Source: Apostichopus parvimensis
Taxonomy: Eukaryota; Echinodermata; Holothuroidea; Aspidochirotida; Stichopodidae
Length of the DNA: 32,309 nucleotides
Direction of reading: 5' to 3'
NCBI GenBank assembly: GCA_000934455.1
Contig: KN897242.1
Coordinates: 1,766 to 34,074, forward strand
This document shows positions 1 through 16,492 of this stretch, piece by piece (positions within the stretch are counted from its first letter, which is position 1; every line of letters begins with the position of its first letter). The position numbers were made by a program, and so were the translations under genes. The notes under the pieces are model-generated. The model was given only the letters and a program-made list of their open reading frames with translations, did not search any database and had not been told where the DNA came from.

Positions 1-165
1 GAAAACAGTTTGCAGGAAAGAAAGTTTGGCCGTGTATCGTTATATAACACACTTCTCCCACCATATCAAGTATATTTTCAGGTGATTTATACCAATAGAT
101 ATAGTTTTGGGGTGATTTTAAGGCTTAGGTGTCCGGAATTGTCCATGTCCATGCTAATACACAAT
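1..165 (+). repeat. Dispersed repeat copy A (inverted relative to the copy near 15.6 kb)
   Basis: This segment matches the reverse complement of about 15530-15674 along most of its length. Both share gcaggaaagaaagtttggcc, cccaccatatcaagtatatt, ttcaggtgattta, ggcttaggtgtccg and gtccatgctaa, with small indels: about 15 bp extra here after ggtgatttat and a gap in the acaca tract. It may extend left of the window. No coding potential is convincing. Probably part of a mobile-element family lying upstream of, or within an early intron of, UBLCP1. Confidence 0.8.
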
Positions 166-710
166 TTCTCTTTGACGTTACGTACAGTATATAGATAAAT
201 GGTGTTTGTAGTAGTACTGTACTTGAGCCGCTCATTACACAGGTACATAACGTAAAGCACAAACATGGCTGAGCTGTGATCTCTCGTCACAAAGCAACGA
301 TCGAATAATGAAAAAAGCTCGCACTTTGCACTGGGGTTGCAAGATACACAACTGAAAGCAACTCATCAAATGGTGTGATTAAGACAAAACAATAAGTATC
401 AAATTGATTGCTACAGTTACCATGAGACTTATGATGTTGTTTAACTGTTTGTAGTACTAAAGGTCGTCTTAATGGCCCCTAAATATGATAGAAAGTCATA
501 TAATAGTCACCCATACTCAAACATTCACTAGCATTTTATCGCCACTCAAAACGTAGTTTTCCAACCACTGTGATACTTAATTTTAAAGATCCTCAATAGC
601 TGAGAACAGATTGAGCAATCTAAGCCACCAGGAAACTACATCTGAAAACTTCTAGCAATTTGTAAGTGTGCTAAAGTTTTCACATTGAATGAAATTACTT
701 GATACCACAG
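166..710. other. Non-coding, probable UBLCP1 upstream intron
   Basis: No exon is recognisable. The next real feature is the acceptor at 709-710, in phase 1, so an upstream coding exon must lie outside the window and this stretch is likely intronic. Confidence 0.6.
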
Positions 711-888
711 GAAAAGCACCTGTGGATGATGTACAACTCTCCGAATTAAAGATCAAACCAAACATGAAAATAATGATGATGGGAACTTGCGAAGAGACCA
801 TTGCTGCTGCAAATGAAAAACCAGAGGATATCGGAGAAGTTATCGATGACTTTGACTTTGAGGAGACAGAGATACAAACAAATCAGAG
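711..888 (+). CDS. UBLCP1: UBLCP1 exon: end of ubiquitin-like domain and linker
   Basis: The acceptor is ataccacag at 702-710 and the donor AG|GTAATA at 888/889. The exon enters in phase 1 (two bases, GA, complete a Gly codon) and exits after two bases of an Arg codon. It encodes [18 protein letters not shown], then KIMMMGT, then an acidic linker rich in Asp and Glu. An in-frame ATG at 689 lies in the intron, upstream of the acceptor, and is not the gene start. Confidence 0.93.
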
Positions 889-3800
889 GTAATATAGTTA
901 TCGTACTGAAGGGCTCTGTGTCTGTTCCCCCCCCCCCCCTAATACTTGCAACAGTGCTGCTGTAAGATGCACTTTATTTCTCACATACCTATCTCTACTC
1001 GACCAAAGCAAATCTAGTTCTATTGTGCCATGTTAAGAGCTATTTAGGTTAGCATTGCTCTCTCTTGTGACATTGCCAATGTACACTTCTTGATCAAATA
1101 GTCTACTTAAGGAGAAAATCAAACATTGACCTGGGGGTAGGATCATGCTTTCATTAAAAAAACTATAATACTACTACATCCACAGTAGCAAGTTTGTTTA
1201 CGTTTTAAAGTTTTCAACAGTGTCTTAGTTGACAGTTCATCATACAACCAAAATGGATAGCTGAAAAGGCTCCCTCTCCAAATTAAGCTCTGCTGCCCTC
1301 CTCATTTTACAACTCAATGTTTTATACCAACAGAGAAGAGTTTCTCAAGAAGGTAGAGAGAAGAGTGAAAGAATACGAAATTAAGGTTCTGAATGCGCCT
1401 AGACCAGGCAAGAAACTGTTGGTGTTAGATGTTGATTATACTCTCTTTGGTAAGTCAATTACAGATGATAATCTCATTGGTAGTATAATGTATCGATTCA
1501 TCACAATGACATGTAGAATTTAGTCTAAACTAACTGTGTAAAATCTATATGTCTGTTTGCATAGCTTCCAACTGCTATGTTCCCTGATAATGTGGATTGG
1601 GTATTGGAAGTGGTATTGTAGTTAATATTGACAGATGTATTTAATAAGTAACATTACTTTCAAGGGAGCCTTGGCAGAATTTGATGAACCGCAAAGCAGT
1701 TTTGTGCAAAGCCAGCAGCTCTATTGGTCTCAGCACAAATTACTTAGTAATGCTATGATATAATTCTCAATTACTTTGTTAAACTAGGATAATTTTTCAA
1801 TTGTTTGAATTTTGAGGTTAATATAATTTCTACCAACCTACCACCTTTACTTTTAATGTCCTGAGAAATGCCATACTGCTACTCTACTACCAAGTTGGCA
1901 AAATCAGGCCTTGGCATCTTGAAACAGAAATGACATATGACACTTTTAACTCATTAAAGGTAAAATTATCTTGAGACTGTTTTGCCTTGAAAACACAAGC
2001 AATTTTAAGGTCTGCAAGATAATTTATGTGACAATGTTGCCATTTCAGTTTTTTCATTGGAAATGTGTTGTTTTTCTATCACTTTGGTTTTCCAAGATCA
2101 CAGATCAGTTGCAGAGCATGCCTTACAGCTGATGCGACCTTTCCTTCATGAATTCCTTACAGCAGCGTACAAGCACTACGACATTGTGATATGGTGTAAG
2201 TCTGGTGCAGTATTGTAGTTAGATTACCACCCTGGTAGACATTGCCATCAAATCTGGTGTAAGTCTGGTGCGGTATTGTAGTTATATTACCAAACTGGTA
2301 GACATGCCATAAAATCTGGTGTAAGTCTGGTGCGGTATTGTAGTTATATTACCAAACTGGTAGACATGCCATCAGATCTGGTGCAAGTCTGGTCCGGTAT
2401 TGTAGTTACATGACCACCCTGGTAAATATCAAATCTGGTGTAAGTTTGGTTGACATATAAGGAAACTCTGACTCCTATGTTTATGAAAGCAACAGGTGCA
2501 TTTCATTACTGGAGTTACACAATTCAAATCCTAGTGGATTTGTAACAGTATTTACTCATTTTCACTGAGGCGGATATCTTTCCAAAAGAAACATGACAAA
2601 GCACTTTGCTTTATTCATAAATGCAGAAGACCTAGGCATAAACAAATTGAAAATTTGAGTCATGGTGAGCAGTAGATAACATACATAAAAAGAGGAAGTG
2701 GTTGTACTTCAGTATTTTTCTCAAAGAATTAAGGGACAATTTAGTCAATTACACCACCGTGACTGCAGGAAACATCTCAACTCTTAAGTCTCATTTCTTG
2801 ATAATGGTCAGTGGCATATCATTCGATGTGGCTGACTATTTTCCTTGTTTAGCATACAGACCATGAATTAATCTCAGAAGCAAAACCAAAGGTTGAGCAA
2901 AAACTAGCGAGAAAAACTTCAAAGGTTAAAGTCCCAATTTGGCACTTTAATTCCAGGCCAATGGCCGATAGTTAACAGTGAAAGCTTTTCTCCCATTCTG
3001 TCATATTTGAGTTGTCAACTGCCTGAAAGATTGATTGCATTGATTACATTTGATTTCAAACAGCTGCCACCAGCATGAAATGGATTGAGGTTAAGATGAG
3101 GGAACTTGGAGTGAGCTCACACACCGACTACAAAATCACATTCATGGTGGACAGTGGTGCCTGCATTACAGTCCAAACACCAAAATATGGCATAATTGAA
3201 GTAAGATCTCTTTGAGACTGTTAGATAAATAACATTATAGACACTTATTGAATTATAACATTTATGAAGGCTCTCTGAAGGCATTTTAAAAAGGTATAGA
3301 TGGATGGCCAGGTTTCTTTGGAATGGGGGTGGGAGTGGGGGGAGAGAGGGGATTGGCACACAAAGTTGTACTATATGGCTGCGTCAGCCTTGCTAGATGC
3401 TGATAAAATGTTTGAATCACGGGATAACAAATCTCATGCCTTTTCATGTTTTCCCTTTCTGCCTAAGAGTTTGTCTAGCTTAAGTAGAAAACAAGGGTTA
3501 TTGAACAGTACTGGATTACAAAGTCTGAGGCCTTCTAAATGTCTCTGTGAAAATATTTCACTGTCTGTCGACTTATGAAGTTTGTGGATTTATATAAGAA
3601 AGTTGAACTCTGGAGGTTTGTTAAGTGATCAAATGTTTTATTATTTTACAGCCGATTGATTATTTCTCAATCCTAACTTAGTAAGGAAAATGACTGATGT
3701 TAGTTTGAATTACCTCAGAGGTAGTCAATAGTTCAGGCCGCATAGAACATGAACTCTGTTCCTGAGGCTCTACCAAAACATTTCTTCACGCTTTAAGAAA

Positions 3801-4829
3801 GATAATTTCAATAATTCCTAGTCGATTATGAAAGAGTTCCCTGTTAATCAATCACATTAATTACGTTTCAAATGTAAATAAAACACTTTTTTGATTCCAA
3901 CAGACGAAACCCTTGGGTGTGATCTGGGGAAAATTTGAGAGTTACACTCCAGAAAATACAATAATGTTTGATGACCTGCGAAGAAACTTTTTGATGAACC
4001 CACAAAATGGTCTGAAGGTAAAGAGGCTCCGACATCATTATCATTACAACAAGGATTAAAAATCATCCGTTTCATAAGTCAAGTGCACTTGCAGCATGAA
4101 AAGCTTACTCAAAAATAAAAATGCCAAAATTTAAAAGTCATTTATACATCAGTTAAAAATATTTTCATGATATGTTATTTTTCAGTGTTGCTGGAGTGAG
4201 CAGAAGTGAGATTGATATTAACAGAAAAGCTTTGACTTAAGTTATCTTCTCTAGTGACATATTTGACCTCTCATTATAGCCTTCCAGACAGGGCTACTAG
4301 ATGGATATTTCACATCATACAAGTAGTGTTAATATTTTAATTATAAAAGTTTTTCCTCAGGACATTAATACATCAGTAAATGTTTGGTAATACCTACTTT
4401 GGTATAGTTACAATGGGTCTGGCAGTCATGTTAAAACAATAGCCTCAACCCAGCTAATTGCTTATCACAATCATTTACATTCTTTCACTAGCTTCACTGA
4501 AAGTACAAATTAAACTTTTGGTATACAGCCCTTCTTTAAAATCTAAAATTTTCTGCAATGCCTTGCAAAGAAATAAGGTAAACGTAGCACTAGTACAGTG
4601 AATGACATGTATGAACTCTATGAAGTGTCCAGGGTCAATTTGTCGTAAATCTTCTCTTTTTTCTGTGCTGTGTTAGATCAGGCCATTCCGAGAAGCCGCA
4701 AAGAATCGAGCACACGACACAGAGCTGCTTAAACTGACCAAGTACCTCGAAGCAATAGCACCCTTGGACGATTTGAGTTCGTTGAACCACAGACACTGGG
4801 AGAGGTATCTGCTGGACAAGAGAAAGTGA
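711..4829 (+). CDS. UBLCP1: UBLCP1 (ubiquitin-like domain-containing CTD phosphatase 1), 3' six coding exons, 5'-partial
   Basis: Known role of the family: a nuclear HAD-type phosphatase that docks on the 26S proteasome through its ubiquitin-like domain and dephosphorylates it. Coding exons: 711-888, 1334-1449, 2097-2195, 3064-3200, 3904-4017, 4677-4829. All junctions are GT-AG and phases close without a frame break, giving 264 visible residues plus a stop; the human protein is about 318. Seen: the end of the ubiquitin-like domain with the family stretch KIMMMGT, then [12 protein letters not shown], the HAD motif I LDVDYTLF (catalytic Asp, DxDxT type), DIVIWSAT (motif II), DYKITFM with the probable motif-III Lys, [10 protein letters not shown], the acidic [16 protein letters not shown], and the C-terminal [11 protein letters not shown]. 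Roughly the first 52 residues, most of the ubiquitin-like domain, are absent: the first exon here starts at an acceptor in phase 1 and nothing in 1-710 encodes the missing part. No frameshift or lost catalytic residue is visible. Confidence 0.96.
927..939 (+). repeat. Poly(C) run, 13 nt
   Basis: Uninterrupted C run just downstream of the UBLCP1 donor at 889. It is one of several long poly(C)/poly(G) runs in the window. Confidence 0.9.
1334..1449 (+). CDS. UBLCP1: UBLCP1 exon: HAD motif I (DVDYT)
   Basis: The acceptor ends accaacag at 1333 and the donor is TTTG|GTAAGT at 1449/1450. The exon encodes [19 protein letters not shown], then the catalytic core [11 protein letters not shown]. The first Asp of DVDYT is the phospho-acceptor nucleophile in HAD phosphatases. 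Confidence 0.95.
2097..2195 (+). CDS. UBLCP1: UBLCP1 exon: [20 protein letters not shown] to VIW
   Basis: The acceptor is ttttccaag at 2096. The donor is TGGT|GTAAGT at 2195/2196, the first repeat of the minisatellite that starts here. The exon encodes [20 protein letters not shown] and continues to YDIVIW, leaving one base (T) of the following Ser codon. Confidence 0.94.
2194..2455 (+). repeat. Minisatellite of about 62 bp units in a UBLCP1 intron, each unit carrying a 5' splice-site copy
   Basis: Four near-identical units of 63, 62, 62 and 57 bp and a fifth partial one, seen directly. Each begins with tggtgtaagtctggtg or a close variant, followed by gtattgtagtta and a ccaccctggtagac or ccaaactggtagac segment. 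GTAAGT occurs at 2196 (the authentic donor), 2259, 2321 and 2440; the fourth unit has GCAAGT at 2383. The array starts at the exon-intron boundary and runs into the intron. Confidence 0.9.
3064..3200 (+). CDS. UBLCP1: UBLCP1 exon: [18 protein letters not shown] and substrate-side segment
   Basis: The acceptor is tttcaaacag at 3063 and the donor GAA|GTAAGA at 3200/3201. The exon opens with CT to complete Ser, then [24 protein letters not shown] and TPKYGIIE. This is HAD motif II and the probable motif-III Lys region, closely matching vertebrate UBLCP1. Confidence 0.95.
3904..4017 (+). CDS. UBLCP1: UBLCP1 exon: acidic HAD motif FDDLRRNF
   Basis: The acceptor is ttgattccaacag at 3903 and the donor AAG|GTAAAG at 4017/4018. 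The exon is phase 0 at both ends and 38 codons long. It encodes [19 protein letters not shown], then [19 protein letters not shown]; the paired Asp residues are the metal-binding acidic motif of the HAD fold. Confidence 0.96.
4677..4829 (+). CDS. UBLCP1: UBLCP1 terminal coding exon
   Basis: The acceptor is ctgtgctgtgttag at 4676. The exon encodes 50 residues ([20 protein letters not shown] to [11 protein letters not shown]) followed by TGA at 4827-4829. The end matches the family C-terminus around HxxWERYL. Confidence 0.95.
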   Translation: MRPFREAAKNRAHDTELLKLTKYLEAIAPLDDLSSLNHRHWERYLLDKRK

Positions 4830-6590
4830 GGGGATCTTGCTCAGCGAGACGGTAACCCAGTCAGCCTGGATGAGTTTTGCAGCCATCTACGAACAGATGG
4901 AGGCAATGCTGACTGAGCTGATTGTGGAGGAAGTGCATGCTCAAAAAGGGCAACATACCCCAGGACGAAGGGAGAGAGGACAAGCTTGTGGCAAGACAGA
5001 GGAGGAACATTAGATGTTGTTATTGTGAGGGAAGTTCTCATCAAGTTGATTGGTTTGTGAACAAACTCATGGGCTTTATGAAACAATTGAAGTATTCAAT
5101 CAAGTGGTGTGTGCGACCTTTCTGTTATTGAGGGTACAAAAAGATCGAGACCTTTCAAAAGGTGTAAGTATGCACACCCTCAAGCGACCCATTTTTGCTG
5201 CCTTATTCATCCTCGTACAACAACGGTGTGAACAAACAATGGTGTCTTAATTTTCCTCAGGGATGTCACTCGTACGCTTTCAACCAGAAGAAACTTCATT
5301 TGAACTTTCAAAATTGAAAAAGAGTCAGTCGCTTTACTTGTTTTCTTGATCTCTTTCAGATGAAAGTACCAATGCAGTGACATTAACTTATCTAGTTAAA
5401 CTCTCCACAATGTTTCGGACTAGTTTGGAAACTTCTAGTTTAGTTCAGCGTGCTAGAAAAGTAGTAATAATCATGTTAGAGACATGGGATTAATCCTCTC
5501 TTATATGTCAACAGCAATTTGTCAAAATTTAAAGCAAGCTTTATTTTCTCTACTTTATCAAGCAAGTTTTGTTGGAAATCTTGGCTATTTTAAAGTTGAT
5601 TTAAAAATTCTGAGAAGTGGAAAAAATTGACAAATATATCTCTCATCGTTGGAAAACGATTGGAGAGGTGACAGTGTAATAGCTTGAAGTTTGAACACAA
5701 GTGACCATTATTGATTTTCTAGCAAGAATAGGGTAATAACAGATGACCTTTTATGTCATCACTGAATTGCTTCGAAAGCAAAAAGAAAAGACGCAGAGGC
5801 TGAAAAGGTAAATCAGTTGCTTCACTAGAATTGAATAATTTTTGTAATGGTTTGTATCAATGTATCACCTTATCAGTGACTAAATGACAAAGAGCACACC
5901 ATTGTGTAAAATTTCTAAATTAACAAGACTTTCTTACAGACTCCTGTTGGGTTTTCTGTGCATAATATAAGTATTTGGATTTGTGTGTTAATACCTCTGT
6001 ATACTTTTACAAATGGATCTGCATGGCAGCAGCAGCAAAATGAATGCCATCATCATCATGAGCAAGAAGTTCTCTAGTCTTTAGTTTGCTTTACATTGTA
6101 CAAATTAAACCGTTGCAAGGAAAAGAAAGAGAAATATTCTTAAATGGAATTTGTTGTTGCCTTGACATTAAAGGCATTGAAGACTCGCCCCAAACTGCGT
6201 GTCGCGCTCTGAAAAAGTTAACTTTCCGTTGTTTGCAAGTGAAGTTTTCTTCTTGTCGCTACAAAATGTAGACAGTAATGAAACGTGATACCTTTGTTAT
6301 CTTTTATCTAGACCTGAGATGTCCATCGCTGCTTATGTATACTCTTGTTGTGGATATTGACCGTAGCTGTATGTATTGACTGTACACTAGTGTCTAATTA
6401 CTGACGATAGCAAGCTGTGTGTGTATTTTCTGGGATAGATGGTGGTGTCTAACATTTCTGTTACACCTCATTCGAAACTAGGTCAGATTACCGGCATGAG
6501 ATGTTTCTTTGTGCGCGAGTCTTCACACCCTTTAAGGGTTCATGGACAGGTAAAAGCAAACATTCCAATTATATGTGATCAATAAATATA
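4830..6590 (+). other. Probable UBLCP1 3' UTR
   Basis: Runs from the UBLCP1 stop to the first clear AATAAA. It has no credible coding signal; the short open frames at 4841-5250 are inconsistent with each other and match no family I know. The first 450 bases look less AT-rich than what follows. An ATTAAA at 6104-6109 is a possible earlier signal. Confidence 0.5.
6581..6586 (+). terminator. Candidate UBLCP1 polyadenylation signal
   Basis: AATAAA in an AT-rich context, about 1.75 kb after the stop. Further AATAAA hexamers at 6879-6884 and 6965-6970 are alternatives. No transcript end can be fixed from sequence alone. Confidence 0.4.
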
Positions 6591-6970
6591 AAAAATTACA
6601 GCTTTTGGAAGAACATTAGCCATGATGATTTTACAGACTACCTACTGTGATGCACATCCTGAAGTGATGAAAGGATTGTCCAGCAGGAAATAAATCCACA
6701 ATTCATAGAACCTTATCTGCATGAAGGAAGAAGATCTTGAGTGGTGATATTTTTATTACCTAGCACTGTGGATTATGTTTGTCCTCCTTGCAAGGATCGA
6801 GTTTACAGAACAGAAGTTACATTGATGGTACTTCTGGGTATTTGTTCAATTCAAGTTATTTGTATTTCTGTCATTTTCAATAAATTTCACACAACATGGA
6901 AAATTATTTTCAAGGATTTGTTATTGATGTAATTTCAGCACAAATTTGGTTTCTTTGAAAACAAAATAAA

Positions 6971-9951
6971 CCCTTGTAAATCCAAAACGAATGCTTTTCA
7001 TTAGTTGAGAATTTTCTTGTTTCAAAGTTTTGAACCTTCGGAGCATTTATGATCACCACCTGTATTACAAAGGCCCTATACCAAAGAAGAGAAGCACAAC
7101 CTTACTGTTAACCCAACACAGTATAGACACACAGCTTTATGAACAATATAACCAGATACATGTGGTTTTCATCCAGCAGTGTGGAAATGTGTTGGGATTG
7201 CAGCCAAAATATTCCATTTAATTGTAAACAAAGAAGCTAGTTTAGCCACCATGTTGTATAATTTCAACTTTAGAGACAAACAGCTGAGAAATGCGATTTG
7301 CAAGATAGGATGTTCTAAAAGTCACGTTGGAGAGCTCTCATTTTGTGATAGTGATGATAGGTGAAACCGTTTATTATTTTCCCCATGTTTATTTTTTCAA
7401 ATTCTCATGGTGCATATCAACAGTGTGTTTAAATGCCAGTAATTCCCATTTTATGTCATAGTAACTGGTGAATATTTCTGGATGTGTCATGAAAACCATA
7501 TCTTACAAGATAGATTTTTTTTCTTTTGTGGGGTTGGGGGGAGATATTTCTGAATTCATTCACACAAGTGTCTCTTAAATTCTGTGTGAAACTGGCTGTT
7601 AATTATTCTTGAGATTTATCACAACAGCTTCAGTCCTGCAAAGAAGGCAAGACTAGTAACATCTACTTTTGAAATGTGTTAGATCAAAGTTAGGATAAAC
7701 CATTTACGTCTTTGCAAAGTAAAATACTTTTCCAAAATATTTTAGTCATCTATCTGTTGTAAAAAATAATGCAAATCAAAGTACATGATTGTTGCTGTTA
7801 AATTATAAATTTGAAGATGAAAAAGGAGCTACAAGTGCAACCAGCTTCTTTACTTTGCAAACCTCACATGATGATGGAGAGTTTTTTGCTCTTATGGATG
7901 CAAACTGAATATATAAGAATGACCATTGACATCTACTTTTTAACAGAAAACTGTCGCAGTAACTATTTACCTTTTGAAACTGTTCAATTTCTGGTGAAAA
8001 TGGAACCATGTAGTAAAATCTGTGAACAGAGTGATGTTCATCACAAAAGTGATTATGATTACAGTGTATGATTACAGTGTATGATTACAGTGTGCAGACA
8101 TAGTCATCCCTCTGTTGTGCTTGTTGCTAGGTTTTATATTTTCATATATTCTGTCATAGCACTACTTTTTGACAACACAAAGAAAAGAAAGGTTAAAGGC
8201 AAAAAAGTCTCAACTTTCCGTCTGTTTATTTTCTTTCAATGTTAGAATTCATCAACTTCATACATATTACACATATATGGTAAACAATGTAATGTCACAT
8301 GTTCCTATTAAACTTAATACACTGGCATGAAATAATAATGAAACAGTCTGTCACAACATCACTTAATTTCCAGTTCCACTGAAAAACTGTATGTGAGTTC
8401 ATTTTCATACTCGAGTTAGATAGGTCGAGGCCAAATGAATATTCATCGAACTCTGTGATGGAATTTTTAAATTAGGAGGATAATACATACAGGGGAGATG
8501 AGACACCATAGTTGTAATATTGATCAACTGATGACTGATTGATGACTTCACTAGGATATATATATATTCATACTAATTTTCAAAACCATTGAACTGTGGC
8601 ATATGACAGGCTAACCAGGCAAGTTCGTAAATAAGATTAATTCGACTGAATAAACAAAACATTTTGTCACTTCAACTCGAAATCACTCTAAATGACTCAC
8701 TTCCTGCCTATTATTTAATAGTCAAAGCAAACTGTTCACAACAGGAAACTGCTTTCTCACTTAAGTTTGTCCTGGAAAAGTTCCCATTGTCAGCAAACAA
8801 TTTTCCCAGAGTTCAACATCATGCAAACTGCACCTTTTTTTACTACTGCAAGCAATATAATTTTATGAAGAAAGTATCAAAGAAGGAAGGGTTTTGGGGT
8901 TTTTCTTTCAGGCAGAGCGGGACAAAGAAAACCTTCCTGTTCTTGAACCCATATGATTGGACATGGATATGAAATGGATAATACTGGATGAGGTTTGGTA
9001 CTTTAAAGAAGCTTTTTGAGTATATGATTATTTCTTAAAATGCAATTAGCCAAACTCACACATCCTTTTAGATGTTATCAACAAACAAATATAAACTGAA
9101 GAATTCAAATTCAATCCAACTCTTAACATTTCATTGGCAGGATGCCTTTTTTTTGTAGTATAAAACGCATTAAATTAGGTGAATTACAAAATTAAAAGTT
9201 TTATGACGTTTCTTCCCTACTTGGAACGACTTAATTTGTTATGGGATTTTACTATTGGACTAGCATTGAAATATTTATCAATTTCAACTCAGAAAGCTGC
9301 TTTAATAGTGTTTTCGCTTAGAATTAACTGGTGGAGATCAGGTAAATGGTGTAAAACATTCCATTTTTGAGTGTCACATTGAATGTCACATTTCTGGATC
9401 TTGGGGAAATGTAATCTTCAATGCCGACCTGTTGCTATATTGCAGTTAACAATCTGAATAGCAAAAGTCACCTGTTGATTTTTGGATTGCTAAAAGGAAC
9501 TACCGGGGTCAAAAGATGGCTTGGTTAACCTGGACCCTTTCTCATTTAGATCTAGTGGCCATAAGAGAAAAGCAAGGGTATTCCAAGTCCCAGATTTGGT
9601 TAAGAAGGTAGCTATTGTGTGACAACGACTGATGGTGTATTGAATGAACACCTGTCATGATTTCAACGGAAACATTCAAGTATACTATGGCTATAAGCAT
9701 GTTATAAGTAATGGTGTTTCTGCTGAGATTTAATCGATGATGTTACCGAATCAGAGGGTCCCTACATGTAGTATTTTATTAACAATGTTATTATTTTCAA
9801 TTTTACTTATGACTATTTAAATATTTAATTATGAAGTAGGGACAGTGTATACATGATTTATCAAGATAAAACACAAATGGCTGTTTTAAGGAACTGCCAT
9901 GCACTTAAAAAATATGGAGATTGCTCAACAGAGATGAAAAGGTTTGGAAAC
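6971..9951. other. Intergenic region between two convergent genes
   Basis: Between the last candidate UBLCP1 poly(A) signal and the likely 3' end of the minus-strand SR gene. I recognise no exon, RNA gene or complete mobile element. Scattered open frames of 60-100 codons (for example 7811-8071 and 8664-8972) have no recognisable domain and lie in AT-rich, stop-dense sequence. Confidence 0.5.
8055..8093 (+). repeat. Three perfect 13-bp tandem copies
   Basis: The unit atgattacagtgt is repeated exactly three times, at 8055-8067, 8068-8080 and 8081-8093. A simple short tandem repeat with no obvious function. Confidence 0.95.
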
Positions 9952-9957
9952 TTTATT
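9952..9957 (-). terminator. Candidate SRSF10-like polyadenylation signal (minus strand)
   Basis: TTTATT on the plus strand is AATAAA on the minus strand, about 785 nt past the SR gene stop codon, the nearest such hexamer I found. A second lies at 9775-9780. If used, the minisatellite at 10503-10697 is inside the 3' UTR. Confidence 0.4.
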
Positions 9958-10502
9958 GTGTTCAAACAACGCAATGTCCATGCGTAAGATCGGTTGTAAA
10001 TAGTGAGCTTGACCAACTGGACAAACTAGAATATATGGAAATCCTAATAATAGAGAACAGAAGGCAACGTACCAACTTGATCTGCCTATGACATCTATTT
10101 TCAACGTACGAGATGAGAAGGACCCGATAATTACATGTCATCCTAACGATGGAGACCTTCTAAACAAAGCTAAGAAACAACATGCAAGGAGAAGACAAAA
10201 TGGAATAATGTACAGTTGAGAGGGGCAGTCACCGACGACGGGAGAATCTCTGTGAGTTAGGAACGCTCTCGAGACCTGTGAGAGAAGAATAGAAATATAC
10301 TATGTGATTAAACCTCACACAGAAAATTGGAGCTGAATAACACCAAACCTAAGACTGCCATTAATCAAAGAAAGGCTCCCTGAGCCTCCCTATTTCAGTT
10401 TTTCAAGAAATGTTCATGTTACGTTATTTTGAGGCAAACATGTCACGATGCCTCTCCAGTATGTACTGAGTTGACAGAACAACACGCCATATAGCCAGTA
10501 AT

Positions 10503-10697
10503 TATCATTGGCCCTACAGCCCGACAATACCACTGACCCTACAGCGTGATGATATCATGGGCCCTACAGTCCGACGATATCACAGGCCCTACAGCCTGAT
10601 GATATCATGGGCCCTACAGCCTATGATATCACAGGCCCTACAATATCATGGGCCCTACAGCCCGACAATATCATGGGCCCTACAGCCCGATATCACA
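10503..10697. repeat. GC-richer minisatellite, about 25-bp units, in the 3' flank of the SR gene
   Basis: About eight or nine degenerate tandem copies of tatcatgggccctacag followed by a cccgacga or cctgatga tail. The tatcatggg and tatcacagg variants roughly alternate in the middle, hinting at a higher-order unit of about 50 bp; some copies are shortened (about 17-22 bp). Units carry the palindromes GGGCCC and, at several junctions, GATATC. The array ends 45 bp downstream, in gene orientation, of the SR gene stop codon. The long plus-strand open frame through it is an artefact. Confidence 0.9.
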
Positions 10698-10741
10698 CGA
10701 ATACACATGCACCTAGAAGCAGGTACACTGAAAAAAACAAA

Positions 10742-16246
<5,505 letters not shown>

Positions 16247-16417
16247 CTTGTTTCTTTAAATGACAACTACTGACACCATTCTTCACCTTCGTTTGTCTGT
16301 GCACCTAACGCTTACCGTACGCACGGTATATACAGTACAGTTGCAAATTGTGCAACGCGTAACGAATTGGGGATTTGGAGAACTCCATAACTGAAATGCA
16401 GTCTCTGGTGCCTCAGA
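16247..16417 (-). promoter_or_regulatory. Presumed SRSF10-like 5' UTR and promoter region
   Basis: Lies directly upstream of the minus-strand ATG. More CpG dinucleotides than its surroundings (cgcgtaacg, cgtacgcacg) and a tatata element at 16327-16332. No start site can be assigned. Confidence 0.35.
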
Positions 16418-16492
16418 ACGATCTTCTAAAGTAGTACAGCGCCATTACTTCCCTGCATACGATCTTCTAAAGTAATACAGCGCCATTACTTC
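16418..16492. repeat. Direct tandem duplication, 34 bp at 41-bp period
   Basis: acgatcttctaaagta followed by a nearly identical tail occurs at 16418-16451 and 16459-16492 with a single difference (agtagtac versus agtaatac). It sits just upstream of the SR gene promoter region. Function unknown. Confidence 0.9.

Noticed and set aside
4841..5250. Open frames on both strands just after the UBLCP1 stop
   Set aside because: The UBLCP1 C-terminus is complete at 4829, and these frames have no family match and no consistent splice sites. Best explained as 3' UTR.
8664..8972. Open frame of 102 codons between the convergent genes
   Set aside because: No recognisable domain, no splice or promoter context, low-complexity AT-rich codons. 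Likely chance.
9961..10070. Possible remnant of a gypsy-type reverse transcriptase (frame containing SELDQLDKLEYMEI)
   Set aside because: A loose resemblance to the segment preceding reverse transcriptase in such elements, but short, without catalytic motifs or long terminal repeats, and interrupted by stops. Not enough to annotate.
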